From: Nakamurella aerolata
Lineage (GTDB): Bacteria > Actinomycetota > Actinomycetes > Mycobacteriales > Nakamurellaceae
NCBI RefSeq assembly: GCF_013002705.1
Contig: NZ_JABEND010000003.1
Location: forward strand, 372,001 to 436,000
DNA length: 64,000 bases
Direction of reading: 5' to 3'
Shown here: piece after piece, positions 42,307-51,061 of the stretch
How the letters are laid out: every line of letters starts with the position of its first letter
How positions within the stretch are numbered: position 1 is the stretch's first letter
The notes under the pieces: model-generated
What the model was told of the DNA's origin: nothing
The model's input: only the letters and a program-made list of their open reading frames with translations
Database searches by the model: none
Position numbers and translations under genes: made by a program

Positions 42307-42320
42307 CCCGCGGTAGCGGG
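42301..42320. repeat. 10-bp tandem duplication spanning the MFS stop codon
   Basis: CGGTAGCCCG (42301-42310, containing the stop TAG) is repeated as CGGTAGCGGG (42311-42320), moving a second TAG into another frame. Confidence 0.6.
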
Positions 42321-42342
42321 GTCGGACGGCGCGGCTGCCGGA

Positions 42343-44991
42343 TCAGCCCCCGGCCGGCCCAGCCGCACGGCCGGCCGAGACCAGCAGCGTGCCCGCCTCA
42401 GGGTCGGCGGCGTCCGGCTCGCTGCGGCGCACCACTACCGTGTCGCCGTCGACGATCTCGCCGCCCAGCAACGCCTTGGCGAGCTGGTCGCCGATCGCGG
42501 TCTGCACCAGTCGGCGCAGCGGCCTGGCACCGTAGAGCGGATCGAAACCCTTCAGCGACAGCCACTCTCGCGCCTCGTCCGAAACGTCAAGGGCGAGCCG
42601 CCGGGCAGCCAGCCTGCGGCCAAGGTGCTGCACCTGGATGTCGACAATGGCGCCGAGTTCTTCCGGGCCGAGGCTGTGGAAGAACACGATGTCGTCCAGC
42701 CGGTTCACGAACTCGGGCTTGAAGGCGCTGCGCACCACCGCCATCACGCTGTCCTGGCGCTGCCGCTCGTCGAGGGTCGGATCGGTCAGCGCCGCCGATC
42801 CGAGGTTCGAGGTGAGGATCAGGATGGCGTTGCGGAAGTCGACGGTTCGGCCCTGGCCGTCGGTGAGGCGGCCGTCGTCGAGCACCTGCAGCAGGATGTC
42901 GAACACGTCGGGATGCGCCTTCTCCACCTCGTCCAGCAGGATCACGCTGTACGGCCGGCGCCGCACGGCCTCGGTGAGCTGCCCACCCTCGTCGTGACCG
43001 ACGTAGCCGGGCGGCGCACCGACCAGCCTGGCGACCGAGTGCTTCTCGGAGTACTCGCTCATGTCGATGCGAACCATCGCCCGCGGGTCGTCGAACAGGA
43101 ACTCCGCCAACGACTTCGCCAACTCGGTCTTGCCGACGCCGGTGGGACCGAGAAACAGGAAGCTGCCGATCGGCCGGTCGGGGTCGGCGACCCCGGCACG
43201 TGACCGGCGCACCGCGTCGGCCACCGACCGCACGGCCTCGCCCTGCCCGACAACGTTCTTGCCGAGCTCGATCTCCATCCGCAGCAGTTTGCTTGTCTCA
43301 CCTTCCAGCATGCGGCCGGCGGGGATGCCGGTCCACGAGGAGATCACCGTGGCGATGTCGTCCGCCGTCACCTCTTCACTCACCATCGGCGGTGCGGCGG
43401 CCTCGGCGCCGACCTGGCCGCCGACCTCGGAGTTGGCCTGCGCCAACTCCCGTTCCAGCGCAGGGATCTCGCCGTACAGCAGCTCCGAGGCCCTGCCAAG
43501 GTCGCCGTCGCGCTGCGCCCGCTCGGCCTGGCCCTTCAGCTCGTCGATCTGTTTCTTCAGCTCGCCGACCCGGTTGAGTCCGGATTTCTCCTGCTCCCAG
43601 CGCGCCGTCATCGCGGCCAGCTGCTCGCCCTTGTCGGCCAGCTCGGCCTTCAACCGCTTCAGTCGCTCCTGGCTGGCGGCGTCCGACTCCCGTTGCAGCG
43701 CAAGTTCTTCCATCTTCAGTCGGTCGACCTCGCGGCTGAGCTGGTCGATCTCGACGGGGCGGGAGTCGATCTCCATCCGCAGCCGCGACGACGCCTCGTC
43801 GATCAGGTCGATGGCCTTGTCCGGCAGGAACCGGTTGGTGATGTAACGATCGGACAGGGTGGCGGCAGCGACCAGCGCACTGTCGGCGATCCGGATGCCG
43901 TGGTGCGCCTCGTAGCGTTCCTTCACCCCGCGCAGAATGCCGATGGTGTCGGCGACGCTGGGCTCGCCGACCAGCACCTGTTGGAACCGCCGCTCCAGCG
44001 CCGCGTCCTTCTCGATGTGCTCGCGGTACTCGTCCAGCGTGGTGGCGCCGACCATGCGCAGCTCGCCGCGGGCCAGCATGGGTTTGAGCATGTTGCCGGC
44101 GTCCATCGCACCCTCGCCAGTGGCGCCGGCGCCCACCACGGTGTGCAGCTCGTCGATAAAGGTGATGATCTGGCCGTTGGAGCCGGTGATCTCCTCGAGC
44201 ACCGCCTTCAGCCGTTCCTCGAACTCGCCGCGGTACTTGGCTCCGGCGATCATCGCCCCGAGGTCGAGTGCCATCAACCGCTTGCCGCGCAACGATTCCG
44301 GCACGTCACCGGCGATGATCCGCTGCGCGAGTCCCTCCACCACCGCGGTCTTGCCGACACCTGGCTCACCGATCAGCACCGGGTTGTTCTTGGTACGACG
44401 GGAGAGCACCTGCACCACCCGGCGGATCTCCGAGTCGCGCCCGATCACCGGGTCGATCTTACCCTCCTTGGCGCGGGCGGTGAGGTCGACCGCGTACTTC
44501 TCCAGCGCCTGGTAGGTGCCCTCCGGGTCGGGGCTGGTCACCTTGCGGTCGCCGCCGCGCACCGCCGGAAAGGCCGCCACCAGCGCGTCTTTGGTCGCCC
44601 CGTTGCCGATCAGCAGGTCGCCCACCTCGCTGCCCTTGCGCGCCAGCGCGGCCAGCAGGTGCTCGGTGGAGACGTATTCGTCGCCCTGCGACGACATCAA
44701 CTGCTCGGCGTCGGTCAGCACGTTGGCCAGCTCGCGGGAGATCTGCGGCTGCGCAACGGTGCTGCCGCTGACGCTGGGCAACCGATCGAGCAGCGTCTTG
44801 AGCTGGTTCGAGACCACCACCGGATCGGCGCCGACGGCGCGCAGCAGGCCGGGGGCGGTCGACCCGTCGGTGCCGAGCAGTGCCAGCAACAGGTGCGCCG
44901 GCTCGACGGTGGCGTTGCCCCTGCTGGTGGCCGCGGCAATGGCCGCCGCCAGGGTTTCCCGGCTGCGAGTGGTCAGTCGCTCGGTGTTCAT
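42343..44991 (-). CDS. clpB: ATP-dependent disaggregase ClpB
   Basis: An 882-residue HSP100 chaperone that, with DnaK, extracts polypeptides from aggregates. The Clp N-domain covers about residues 1-150 ([27 protein letters not shown]). NBD1 has Walker A GEPGVGKT (about residue 207) and Walker [17 protein letters not shown] Glu/Lys/Arg-rich coiled-coil middle domain, about residues 400-530, distinguishes ClpB from ClpA/C. NBD2 has GPTGVGKT (about residue 614), [13 protein letters not shown], sensor GSAAL and arginine finger region FVNRLDD. No HspR inverted repeat (HAIR element) is recognisable in 44992-45183. Corresponds to Rv0384c. Confidence 0.98.
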   Translation of the reverse strand: MNTERLTTRSRETLAAAIAAATSRGNATVEPAHLLLALLGTDGSTAPGLLRAVGADPVVVSNQLKTLLDRLPSVSGSTVAQPQISRELANVLTDAEQLMSSQGDEYVSTEHLLAALARKGSEVGDLLIGNGATKDALVAAFPAVRGGDRKVTSPDPEGTYQALEKYAVDLTARAKEGKIDPVIGRDSEIRRVVQVLSRRTKNNPVLIGEPGVGKTAVVEGLAQRIIAGDVPESLRGKRLMALDLGAMIAGAKYRGEFEERLKAVLEEITGSNGQIITFIDELHTVVGAGATGEGAMDAGNMLKPMLARGELRMVGATTLDEYREHIEKDAALERRFQQVLVGEPSVADTIGILRGVKERYEAHHGIRIADSALVAAATLSDRYITNRFLPDKAIDLIDEASSRLRMEIDSRPVEIDQLSREVDRLKMEELALQRESDAASQERLKRLKAELADKGEQLAAMTARWEQEKSGLNRVGELKKQIDELKGQAERAQRDGDLGRASELLYGEIPALERELAQANSEVGGQVGAEAAAPPMVSEEVTADDIATVISSWTGIPAGRMLEGETSKLLRMEIELGKNVVGQGEAVRSVADAVRRSRAGVADPDRPIGSFLFLGPTGVGKTELAKSLAEFLFDDPRAMVRIDMSEYSEKHSVARLVGAPPGYVGHDEGGQLTEAVRRRPYSVILLDEVEKAHPDVFDILLQVLDDGRLTDGQGRTVDFRNAILILTSNLGSAALTDPTLDERQRQDSVMAVVRSAFKPEFVNRLDDIVFFHSLGPEELGAIVDIQVQHLGRRLAARRLALDVSDEAREWLSLKGFDPLYGARPLRRLVQTAIGDQLAKALLGGEIVDGDTVVVRRSEPDAADPEAGTLLVSAGRAAGPAGG

Positions 44992-45183
44992 GGATGTGCA
45001 GTCTTCTCCTGTGGAGCCGGCCTGTCTGCCGGTTGCAACGCCGAACTGGTTGCGGGTGTTCCATTCGACGCCACCAGCGGTGCCGCCGGTGGCCGGCTCG
45101 GACCGGGCATCGGCGCCTGTGAGCTTTCTTGCATCGCGGCACCGCCGTTTGACAGCGCCGCGCGGCCGCTCCTACCTTCGGTG

Positions 45184-45284
45184 GTGGTCATGAGACCCAG
45201 CGACAAGCCCTGGCTTGCTGGGCGGCAACCCTCACGAACGTGGCGGGGTGCTCCAGGTGACGACCCGACGAGGTGGCTCATCTC
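45184..45284 (+). ncRNA. SAM-IV riboswitch controlling metQNI
   Basis: The segment matches the actinobacterial SAM-IV aptamer: CCCAGCGACAAGCCC (45196-45210) and GGCTTGCTGGG (45212-45222) form the first hairpin, CGGCAACCCTC follows (45223-45233), then GTGGCGGGGTGCTCC and GTGACGACC (45257-45265). GGTC at 45186-45189 pairs with GACC, and ATGAG (45190-45194) can pair with CTCAT (45278-45282) as the outer element. It lies about 500 bases before metQ on the same strand, so SAM excess would switch off methionine uptake. Confidence 0.88.
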
Positions 45285-45484
45285 GTAAGCACGCTCCGCG
45301 TTGCCACGCAACGCCCGATGGTTCGAGGATTCGCCATGCTGTCCCTGTCTCGCCGATCAACTCTGCCGGGCTCGCACCGAGCAACCTCGCAGAACGTCGC
45401 GGCCGGACCGTTCACCGACCCGCATCTGGCGCCGGACAAGCCGGCCGCCGCTGCGCGTCGATGTCGCGCCTGCCCGCAGCCGTA

Positions 45485-45598
45485 GTCACCGCAGCCGCGG
45501 TCTCCGCAGCCCAGTCTCCGCGGTCGCAGTCGCCGCAGCCGCAGTCTTCACAGCCCCAGTCTTCACAGCCGCAGTCTTCGCAGCTGTGGTCTCCGCTG
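45485..45598. repeat. 15-bp tandem array in the met leader
   Basis: About seven copies of a CAGCCGCAGTCTTCA-type 15-bp unit follow one another between the riboswitch and metQ. The most regular copies span 45528-45590. The period is a multiple of three, so a Ser/Gln/Pro repeat could be read, but no convincing gene is visible in 45285-45780. The rest of this leader is unremarkable. Confidence 0.75.
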
Positions 45599-45780
45599 GT
45601 GCGCGCGGCTGACCACTCGACACCGGCCGCTCAGCACCGGCCGCTCACCGCTTGCCCGCGACCGCATCGAACGCCGGGATCTCTACCAGCCCAGGCCTTT
45701 TCGTCATTGCCGACGAGCGAGGCCGACGACTCGGTACCGCCTGTGCATTCCTTATGCCTCCCGTCCGGAAAGGACCCGAC

Positions 45781-46857
45781 ATGCCCGTCAACAACCCCGA
45801 CCAGAACACCCCCGACCAGAACGACCGCGATCAGAACAACCCAGACAAGCACGAGGCCGGCCGTCCCGGCGACCCCACGGCGCCGGATCCCGCAGCCAGC
45901 ACAGGTCGGGCGTCAGCGAATAGTTCCACCACCGCAACGGCTTTGCCGCCCAAGCCGAAACCGAGCCGGAACCGGCTGATCGCGCTGGCCACCGTTGCGG
46001 TACTGGTGGTGGCCGGTGTTGTCACCACGCTCGCGCTCACTCTCGGCAGAGGCGACAGCAGCGCTGCGGGTCGCAGCACCGTCAAGATCGGCACCACCGA
46101 GGCCTCCTCGCCGTACTGGCCGGTGCTGCAGAAGTTGGCCGCCGACAAGGGGATCGACATCGAGTTGGTCAACTTCTCCGACTACACCCAGGCCAACCCG
46201 GCGCTGCGCCAGGGGCAGATCGATCTCAACCTCTTCCAGCACCTGCTGTACCTGGCCAACTACAACGTCGAGAACAACGACACGTTGACGCCCATCGGGT
46301 CCACCCTGGTGGTGCCGCTGAGCCTCTACTCGCGTAAACACACCGCGCTGCAACAGATTCCGGCCGGAGGAACCATCGCCATCCCGCAGGACGCCACCAA
46401 CCAGGCGCGCGCTCTGCTGGTGCTGCAGCAGGCCGGCCTGCTCAAGCTGAAGGGCGGCGGGTCTGTGCTGTCCACCCCGGCCGACATCGACACCGCGGCG
46501 TCGAAGGTGACGGTGACGCCGGTGGACGCGGCGCAGACCGTCGCCGCGCTGCCGGGGGTGGACGGCGCGATCGTGAACAACAACTTTGCGTCGGTGGCGA
46601 AGCTGGACCCGAAGTCCGCGCTGTTCTCCGACGACCCGGCCAAGCCCGCGGCGGAGCCCTACATCAATGCGTTCGTGGCCAGGGCGGCCGACAAGGACAA
46701 CCCCACCTACCGCACCGTCGCCGAGCTGTACTACAGCCCAGAGGTGCAGCAGGCGGTGACAACGGAGTCCAAGGGCACGGCCGTCCTGGTGAAGCGCCCC
46801 GCCGCCGACCTGCAGAAGATCGAAGCCGACCTGGAGAAGCAGGTTCAGTCCGCATGA
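45781..46857 (+). CDS. metQ: Methionine ABC transporter substrate-binding protein (MetQ/NlpA family)
   Basis: The extracytoplasmic receptor of the D/L-methionine importer. Of 358 residues, the first 62 are hydrophilic (NPDQNTPDQNDRDQNNPDK, then Pro/Lys), then a hydrophobic anchor NRLIALATVAVLVVAGVVTTLAL and the mature domain: KIGTTEASSPYWPVLQKLAADKGIDIELVNFSDYTQANPALRQGQIDLNLFQHLLYL, the MetQ pattern. PQDATNQARALLVLQQAGLL and DGAIVNNNFA are also family-typical. There is no lipobox Cys, so it appears to be anchored by an uncleaved N-terminal helix instead of lipid, which is unusual. ATG 45781 is chosen for GGAAAGGA 8 nt upstream. Overlaps metN by four bases. Confidence 0.93.
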   Translation: MPVNNPDQNTPDQNDRDQNNPDKHEAGRPGDPTAPDPAASTGRASANSSTTATALPPKPKPSRNRLIALATVAVLVVAGVVTTLALTLGRGDSSAAGRSTVKIGTTEASSPYWPVLQKLAADKGIDIELVNFSDYTQANPALRQGQIDLNLFQHLLYLANYNVENNDTLTPIGSTLVVPLSLYSRKHTALQQIPAGGTIAIPQDATNQARALLVLQQAGLLKLKGGGSVLSTPADIDTAASKVTVTPVDAAQTVAALPGVDGAIVNNNFASVAKLDPKSALFSDDPAKPAAEPYINAFVARAADKDNPTYRTVAELYYSPEVQQAVTTESKGTAVLVKRPAADLQKIEADLEKQVQSA

Positions 46858-48092
46858 CCGGCTCCACCACCTTGACCAACCCGACCACTCCCAGCCAGCC
46901 GGCAGCCGCCGCCGGGCGGCCGGGCGATTCTGCTTCGCCCGCAGTCAGTTTCTCGGCTGTCAGCAAGGTGTTTCCCGCGCGGTCCGGGCCGGGTGTCACC
47001 GCATTGCAGGACGTCGACCTGCAGGTGCGGCGCGGCGAGATCTTCGCAGTGGTCGGGCGGTCGGGCGCCGGCAAGAGCACCCTGGTGCGGTTGATCAACG
47101 GACTGGAACGGCCGACATCGGGGCGGGTATCCGTGGCCGGCACCGACATCAGCACGTTGACCGAGCGTCAGCTGCGGCCGATCCGCCGCCGGATCGGCAT
47201 GGTGTTCCAGCAGTTCAACCTGATGCGCTCGCGCACCGTGGTCGGCAACATCGCCTTCCCGCTGCGGGTCGCCGGCGTGGACAAGGCCGCTCGCGAACGC
47301 CGGGTGGCCGAGCTGTTGGACTTTGTCGGCCTACGCGAAAAGGCGTGGCAATACCCGGATCAGCTGTCCGGCGGGCAGAAGCAGCGCATCGGGATCGCCA
47401 GGGCACTGGCCACCGAGCCGACCCTGCTGCTGGCCGACGAGAGCACCAGCGCGCTCGATCCGGAGACCACGTCAGAGGTATTGGCACTGTTGCGGCGGGT
47501 CAATCGCGAACTCGGCATCACCATTGTGGTGATCACCCACGAGATGGACGTGGTGCGCAGCACCGCTGACCGAGTCGCGGTGCTCGAGGCGGGTCGGGTG
47601 GCCGAAGTCGGCCAGGTACAACAGGTCTTCGCCCGGCCGACGCATCACACCAGCAGGCGCTTCGTGCAGGCCGACGTGCGCCAGCAGCCCGACGCCGACC
47701 GATGGGGGCAGCTGCGCCGACAGCATCCGGCCAAGCAGTTCGGGCAACTGGTGAGCCCGGACGCGGGGCTGCTGTCGCGGGTGCTGGTGGCCGGAGCCGA
47801 GCTCGGGGTGCCTGTCGAGGTGGTGCACGGCGGGGTCAGCACCTTCAAGGACGGCGACTTCAGCTCGTTCACTCTCGGCATCGAAGGACCGGAACCCGCT
47901 GTCGCGCAGTGGTTCTCCCGGGCGCACGAGCTCGCGGCACAGGCGGACGGCATGCTCACTCGCGTTTCCGGTCCCGCCAGCGGCGGCGATGCCACCGCCG
48001 GTGCAAGCACCGGCACCGACAACACCCGCACCGACAACACCGGGACCGGCAGCACCGACCACACCGACGGCAAGGCCGAGGAGCGCCGATGA
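46854..48092 (+). CDS. metN: Methionine ABC transporter ATP-binding protein
   Basis: A 412-residue ATPase energising methionine import. Walker A GRSGAGKST, Q-loop FQQFNLMRSRTV, signature LSGGQKQRIGIARAL, Walker B LLLADESTSALDPETT and H-loop THEMDVVRSTADRVAVLEAGRVAE are intact. After about residue 270 comes the C-terminal NIL domain (GLLSRVLVAGAELGVPVEVVHGGVSTFKDGDFSSFTLGIEG) that binds methionine for allosteric inhibition. The last 30 residues are a low-complexity Thr/Asp/Asn/Gly tail (TGTDNTRTDNTGTGSTDHTD). Overlaps both metQ and metI by four bases, so all three are coupled. Confidence 0.95.
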   Translation: MTGSTTLTNPTTPSQPAAAAGRPGDSASPAVSFSAVSKVFPARSGPGVTALQDVDLQVRRGEIFAVVGRSGAGKSTLVRLINGLERPTSGRVSVAGTDISTLTERQLRPIRRRIGMVFQQFNLMRSRTVVGNIAFPLRVAGVDKAARERRVAELLDFVGLREKAWQYPDQLSGGQKQRIGIARALATEPTLLLADESTSALDPETTSEVLALLRRVNRELGITIVVITHEMDVVRSTADRVAVLEAGRVAEVGQVQQVFARPTHHTSRRFVQADVRQQPDADRWGQLRRQHPAKQFGQLVSPDAGLLSRVLVAGAELGVPVEVVHGGVSTFKDGDFSSFTLGIEGPEPAVAQWFSRAHELAAQADGMLTRVSGPASGGDATAGASTGTDNTRTDNTGTGSTDHTDGKAEERR

Positions 48093-48745
48093 GTTGGGAC
48101 GAGTTGTGGCCGGTGTTCGGCACCTCGGTGGTGCAGACCCTGCTGATGGTGGCGGCAACGCTGCTGGCCGGTGGCGTGCTCGGGCTGCTGCTCGGGGTGG
48201 CGTTGACCGTGACCCGGCCGGGCGGGCTGCTGGCAAGCCGCGCGGTGCACACCGTGCTGAACGTCGCGGTGAACATCGTCCGGCCGATCCCGTTCATCAT
48301 CCTGATCACCGCGGTCGGACCGCTCACCCTCGGCCTGACCGGGACCACCATCGGCACCGTTGCGGCGATCGTGCCGCTGGTGCTGGCGGCGACGTTCGGG
48401 ATCTCCCGGATCGTCGAGCAGAACCTGGTGACGGTGGAGCCCGGCGTCATCGAAGCGGCGCGATCGATGGGCGCCTCACCGACGCGCATCATCGCGACCG
48501 TGCTGCTGCCGGAAGCGCTGGGACCGTTGATCCTTGGCTACACCTTTGTGTTCGTCGCGGTGGTCGACATGACGGCGGTGGCCGGCGCGGTCGGCGTCGG
48601 TGGCATCGGCCAGTTCGCGATCAGTTACGGCTACCAGCGGTTCAACTGGCAGGTGACCTGGGTGGCGGTGGCCGCGATCATCGTGCTGGTGCAGATCGCG
48701 CAGTTCGCCGGCAACCGGCTGGCCAGGACGGCGCTGCGCCGGTGA
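48089..48745 (+). CDS. metI: Methionine ABC transporter permease
   Basis: A 218-residue membrane subunit with about five segments (VVQTLLMVAATLLAGGVLGLLLGVAL; VVNIVRPIPFIILITAVGPL-type helix; GTVAAIVPLVLAATFG; LGYTFVFVAVVDMTAVAGAVG; WVAVAAIIVLVQIAQF). The EAA-type coupling loop EAARSMGASPTRIIATVLLPEALGPLILG contacts MetN, and NIVRPIPFIILI is MetI-specific. ATG 48089 overlaps the metN stop (ATGA). It is the last gene of the riboswitch-controlled operon. Confidence 0.95.
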   Translation: MSWDELWPVFGTSVVQTLLMVAATLLAGGVLGLLLGVALTVTRPGGLLASRAVHTVLNVAVNIVRPIPFIILITAVGPLTLGLTGTTIGTVAAIVPLVLAATFGISRIVEQNLVTVEPGVIEAARSMGASPTRIIATVLLPEALGPLILGYTFVFVAVVDMTAVAGAVGVGGIGQFAISYGYQRFNWQVTWVAVAAIIVLVQIAQFAGNRLARTALRR

Positions 48746-48896
48746 GCAACGGCTCCGCGGGATCGACCGGCACGCTCGGCGACCGCTGCCGAGGCAACCA
48801 CCATCGCTATGCTTGGCAGTACCGGCCAGAACTGAAACCTCATTTTGTGGTCGGCGCCGGTGCGTAGCAAGTGCCGGTCGTAGCGAAGGAGCCGAG

Positions 48897-49880
48897 ATGG
48901 CCGCACAGCCGTCAGCCGCGGGCGCGGGGCCGAGCCGGGAGGCCGCCGAGCTACCGCCGCTGGTGGACTCCCACCACCACCTGTGGGACCTGCAGCAGCA
49001 CTACCCGTGGCTGCAGGAGAACGCGGGAAAGCTTGCGGTGCACGGGGACGACGCCGCGATTCGCCGCGACTACCTTGTCGCCGACTATCTCGCGGACGTC
49101 GGTGATCTGCCGCTGCTGGCCTCGGTCCACGTCGACGCCGGTGCCGCGGATCCGATCGTCGAGGCCCGGTGGCTGCAACAGTTGGCCGACACTGCGGCAG
49201 CATCAGCATCGGGGCACCCGGCGCAGGGCTTGCCGCAAGCCATCGTCGCTGGTGCCAAGCTGGCGGACCCCGACGTGTCCGGCACCCTCGACGAGCTCGT
49301 CACACTGCCCAACGTGCGCGGCATCCGCGACATCTTGAACTGGCACCCGGATCCGGCGCTCAGCTACATCGACCGCAGCGATCTGATCACCGATCCGCAG
49401 TGGCTGGCCGGCTTTGCCCTGCTGGAACCGCGCGGATTGTCGTTCGATCTGCAGGCCTACCCCGAGCAGCTGCCGGCGGCGGCGCGGCTCGCGGCCGACC
49501 ACCCGTCCACGGCGATCATCGTGAACCACGCCGGCATGCCGGTGGACCGCAGCGAACCGGCGGTCGATCAGTACCTCGCGGGCCTGGCGGCGCTGGCGGC
49601 ACAGGACAACGTGTTGATGAAGATCTCCGGCATCGGCATGACCGACCACCTGTGGGCGCAGGCCGGCCCCGGCGCACTAGCGCCGGTGGTGCAGGCCTGC
49701 ATCGACGCCTTCACCCCCGCCCGCTGCATGTTCGGCAGCAACTTCCCGGTCGATTCGCTCTATTCCACCTACCGAGAGCTGTACCAGGCCTTCGACATTC
49801 TCACCGTCGAGCACTCACCGGACGAGCGCGCCGACATGTTCGGGCGGGTAGCCGCGGCTGCCTACCGCATACGCACCTGA
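48897..49880 (+). CDS. Amidohydrolase-family lactonase (L-rhamnono/L-fucono-lactonase-like)
   Basis: A 327-residue TIM-barrel hydrolase of the amidohydrolase-2 family. Active-site signatures are PLVDSHHHLWDLQQHYPWL at the N terminus, GIRDILNWHPDP, VNHAGMP, LMKISGIGMTDHLW and RCMFGSNFPVDSLYSTY. With rhamnonate dehydratase two genes downstream, it most likely opens L-rhamnono- or L-fucono-1,4-lactone in the non-phosphorylative pathway. ATG 48897 has GAAGGAG about 8 nt upstream. It ends in a stop-spanning repeat and is separated by 128 bp from the dehydrogenase gene. Confidence 0.85.
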   Translation: MAAQPSAAGAGPSREAAELPPLVDSHHHLWDLQQHYPWLQENAGKLAVHGDDAAIRRDYLVADYLADVGDLPLLASVHVDAGAADPIVEARWLQQLADTAAASASGHPAQGLPQAIVAGAKLADPDVSGTLDELVTLPNVRGIRDILNWHPDPALSYIDRSDLITDPQWLAGFALLEPRGLSFDLQAYPEQLPAAARLAADHPSTAIIVNHAGMPVDRSEPAVDQYLAGLAALAAQDNVLMKISGIGMTDHLWAQAGPGALAPVVQACIDAFTPARCMFGSNFPVDSLYSTYRELYQAFDILTVEHSPDERADMFGRVAAAAYRIRT

Positions 49881-49915
49881 TCGAACAGCCGCCTGATCGC
49901 ACGGCCGCCTGATCG
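49876..49915. repeat. 16-bp tandem repeat spanning the lactonase stop codon
   Basis: CCTGATCGAACAGCCG, CCTGATCGCACGGCCG and CCTGATCGG start at 49876, 49892 and 49908, an exact 16-bp period. The first holds the stop TGA (49878-49880). The copies put TGA at 49894 and 49910, covering all three frames. Confidence 0.85.
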
Positions 49916-49923
49916 GCGTGCTC

Positions 49924-49987
49924 TAGCCTTGGTGCACCGCCGGTGCACGTGCTGTCAACCCCACTGTCAACCCAACTGTGAACCCCG
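49924..49987 (+). promoter_or_regulatory. Promoter and repeat-operator region of the rhamnonate genes
   Basis: TAGCCT (49924-49929) could be a -10 element. Just downstream lies GTGCAC-N5-GTGCAC (49932-49948), two self-complementary hexamers, then three 12-bp direct repeats of CTGTCAACCCCA type at 49952, 49964 and 49976. The layout suits a catabolic regulator, but none is in the window. A CAGGGAA ribosome binding site precedes ATG 50009. Confidence 0.4.
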
Positions 49988-50008
49988 ACGTGAACAGGGA
50001 ACGCCGCT

Positions 50009-51061
50009 ATGAAAGCTCTTGTCCTGGAAGACTTCTGGAAGCTACAGGTCGCCGACCTCGCTGACCCGGTGCCCGGTGAGGGCGAGGTGCTGATCGACGT
50101 GATCGCCACCGGCATCTGCGGGTCCGACTTTCACGGCTACTCCGGAGAGAACGGCCGGCGCCGGGCCGGCCAGGTGATGGGCCACGAAACCGTCGGGCGG
50201 GTCCGTGCCGTCGGGCCGGCCGTCGCGGATGCCCCAGCCGCCGGCACGCTGGTGACGGTGAACCCGGTCCTGGCCTGCGGGCACTGCCCCGCCTGCCTTG
50301 CCGGCGACGAGCCGGACTGTCCCAACAAGCGCGTCATCGGCGTCGACCCGGCCATCGTGTCCGCCTTCGCCCAGCAGCTGGTGGTGCCACGGCGTGCGGT
50401 GGTGCCGCTGCCCGCCGGCACTCCGGAGGAATACGGCGCGCTGGTGGAACCGTTGGCGGTCGGGTACCACGCCCTGGTCCGGGGCGAGTGCACCGACGCC
50501 GACACCGTGCTGGTGATCGGTGGCGGTCCGATCGGGCAGGCTTGTGTGCTGGCGGCGAAGCGGTTGGGCGCCAAGGCGATTGCTGTTTCCGAGCCCGACC
50601 AGCACCGCCGCGAGCTGTCCGCGGCGCTCGGCGCCATCGGCGTCGACCCGACCGCGCAGGACGCCACCGCCGCCATCGGTCAGGCGTTGGGCGGCGCGCC
50701 CAGCCTGGTGGTTGATGCCGTCGGCGTTGACGCCACCCTGGCCACCGCGTTCGCCTGCACCGACCCGTCCGCCCGGATCGTCCTGGTCGGCATGGGGTCG
50801 CAGCAGCTGACCATCCCGGCGTTCGAGATCTCCACTCGGCAGCGCTCGCTGATCGGCAGCTTCTGTTACACCGCAAGGGAATTCGCCGACACCGCCGCCT
50901 GGGTGGGCACCCGCCCGGCCGGTGTGGACACCCTGGTGGAGGGCCGCGTCGGTATCGACCAGGCCGACGCCGCGTTCTCCGCGCTGGCCAAAGGCACCTC
51001 GGCGGCCAGCAAGATCCTGGTGTTCCCCTGGCAGCAGCGCATCGAAGAGGTGTCATCGTGA
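50009..51061 (+). CDS. Zinc-dependent alcohol dehydrogenase, sugar-acid pathway
   Basis: A 350-residue medium-chain dehydrogenase. Catalytic zinc site: GICGSDFHGY, GHETVGRV and the Glu in EPLAVGYHAL. Structural zinc site: CGHCPACLAGDEPDC with four cysteines. Rossmann motif: VLVIGGGPIGQACVLAAKRLGAK, followed by an acidic residue (SEPDQHR) favouring NAD. In this operon it probably oxidises the hydroxy-acid intermediate (for example 2-keto-3-deoxy-L-rhamnonate or a sugar) rather than a simple alcohol. The stop overlaps the dehydratase start (GTGA). Confidence 0.88.
   Translation: MKALVLEDFWKLQVADLADPVPGEGEVLIDVIATGICGSDFHGYSGENGRRRAGQVMGHETVGRVRAVGPAVADAPAAGTLVTVNPVLACGHCPACLAGDEPDCPNKRVIGVDPAIVSAFAQQLVVPRRAVVPLPAGTPEEYGALVEPLAVGYHALVRGECTDADTVLVIGGGPIGQACVLAAKRLGAKAIAVSEPDQHRRELSAALGAIGVDPTAQDATAAIGQALGGAPSLVVDAVGVDATLATAFACTDPSARIVLVGMGSQQLTIPAFEISTRQRSLIGSFCYTAREFADTAAWVGTRPAGVDTLVEGRVGIDQADAAFSALAKGTSAASKILVFPWQQRIEEVSS

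Noticed and set aside
44992-45183. HspR-binding HAIR element expected upstream of clpB
   Set aside because: No CTTGAGT-N7-ACTCAAG-like inverted repeat could be found.
45215-45979. Open frame with Ser/Gln/Pro repeats between the riboswitch and metQ
   Set aside because: It starts inside the SAM-IV aptamer and its only feature is the 15-bp DNA repeat; no evidence of translation.
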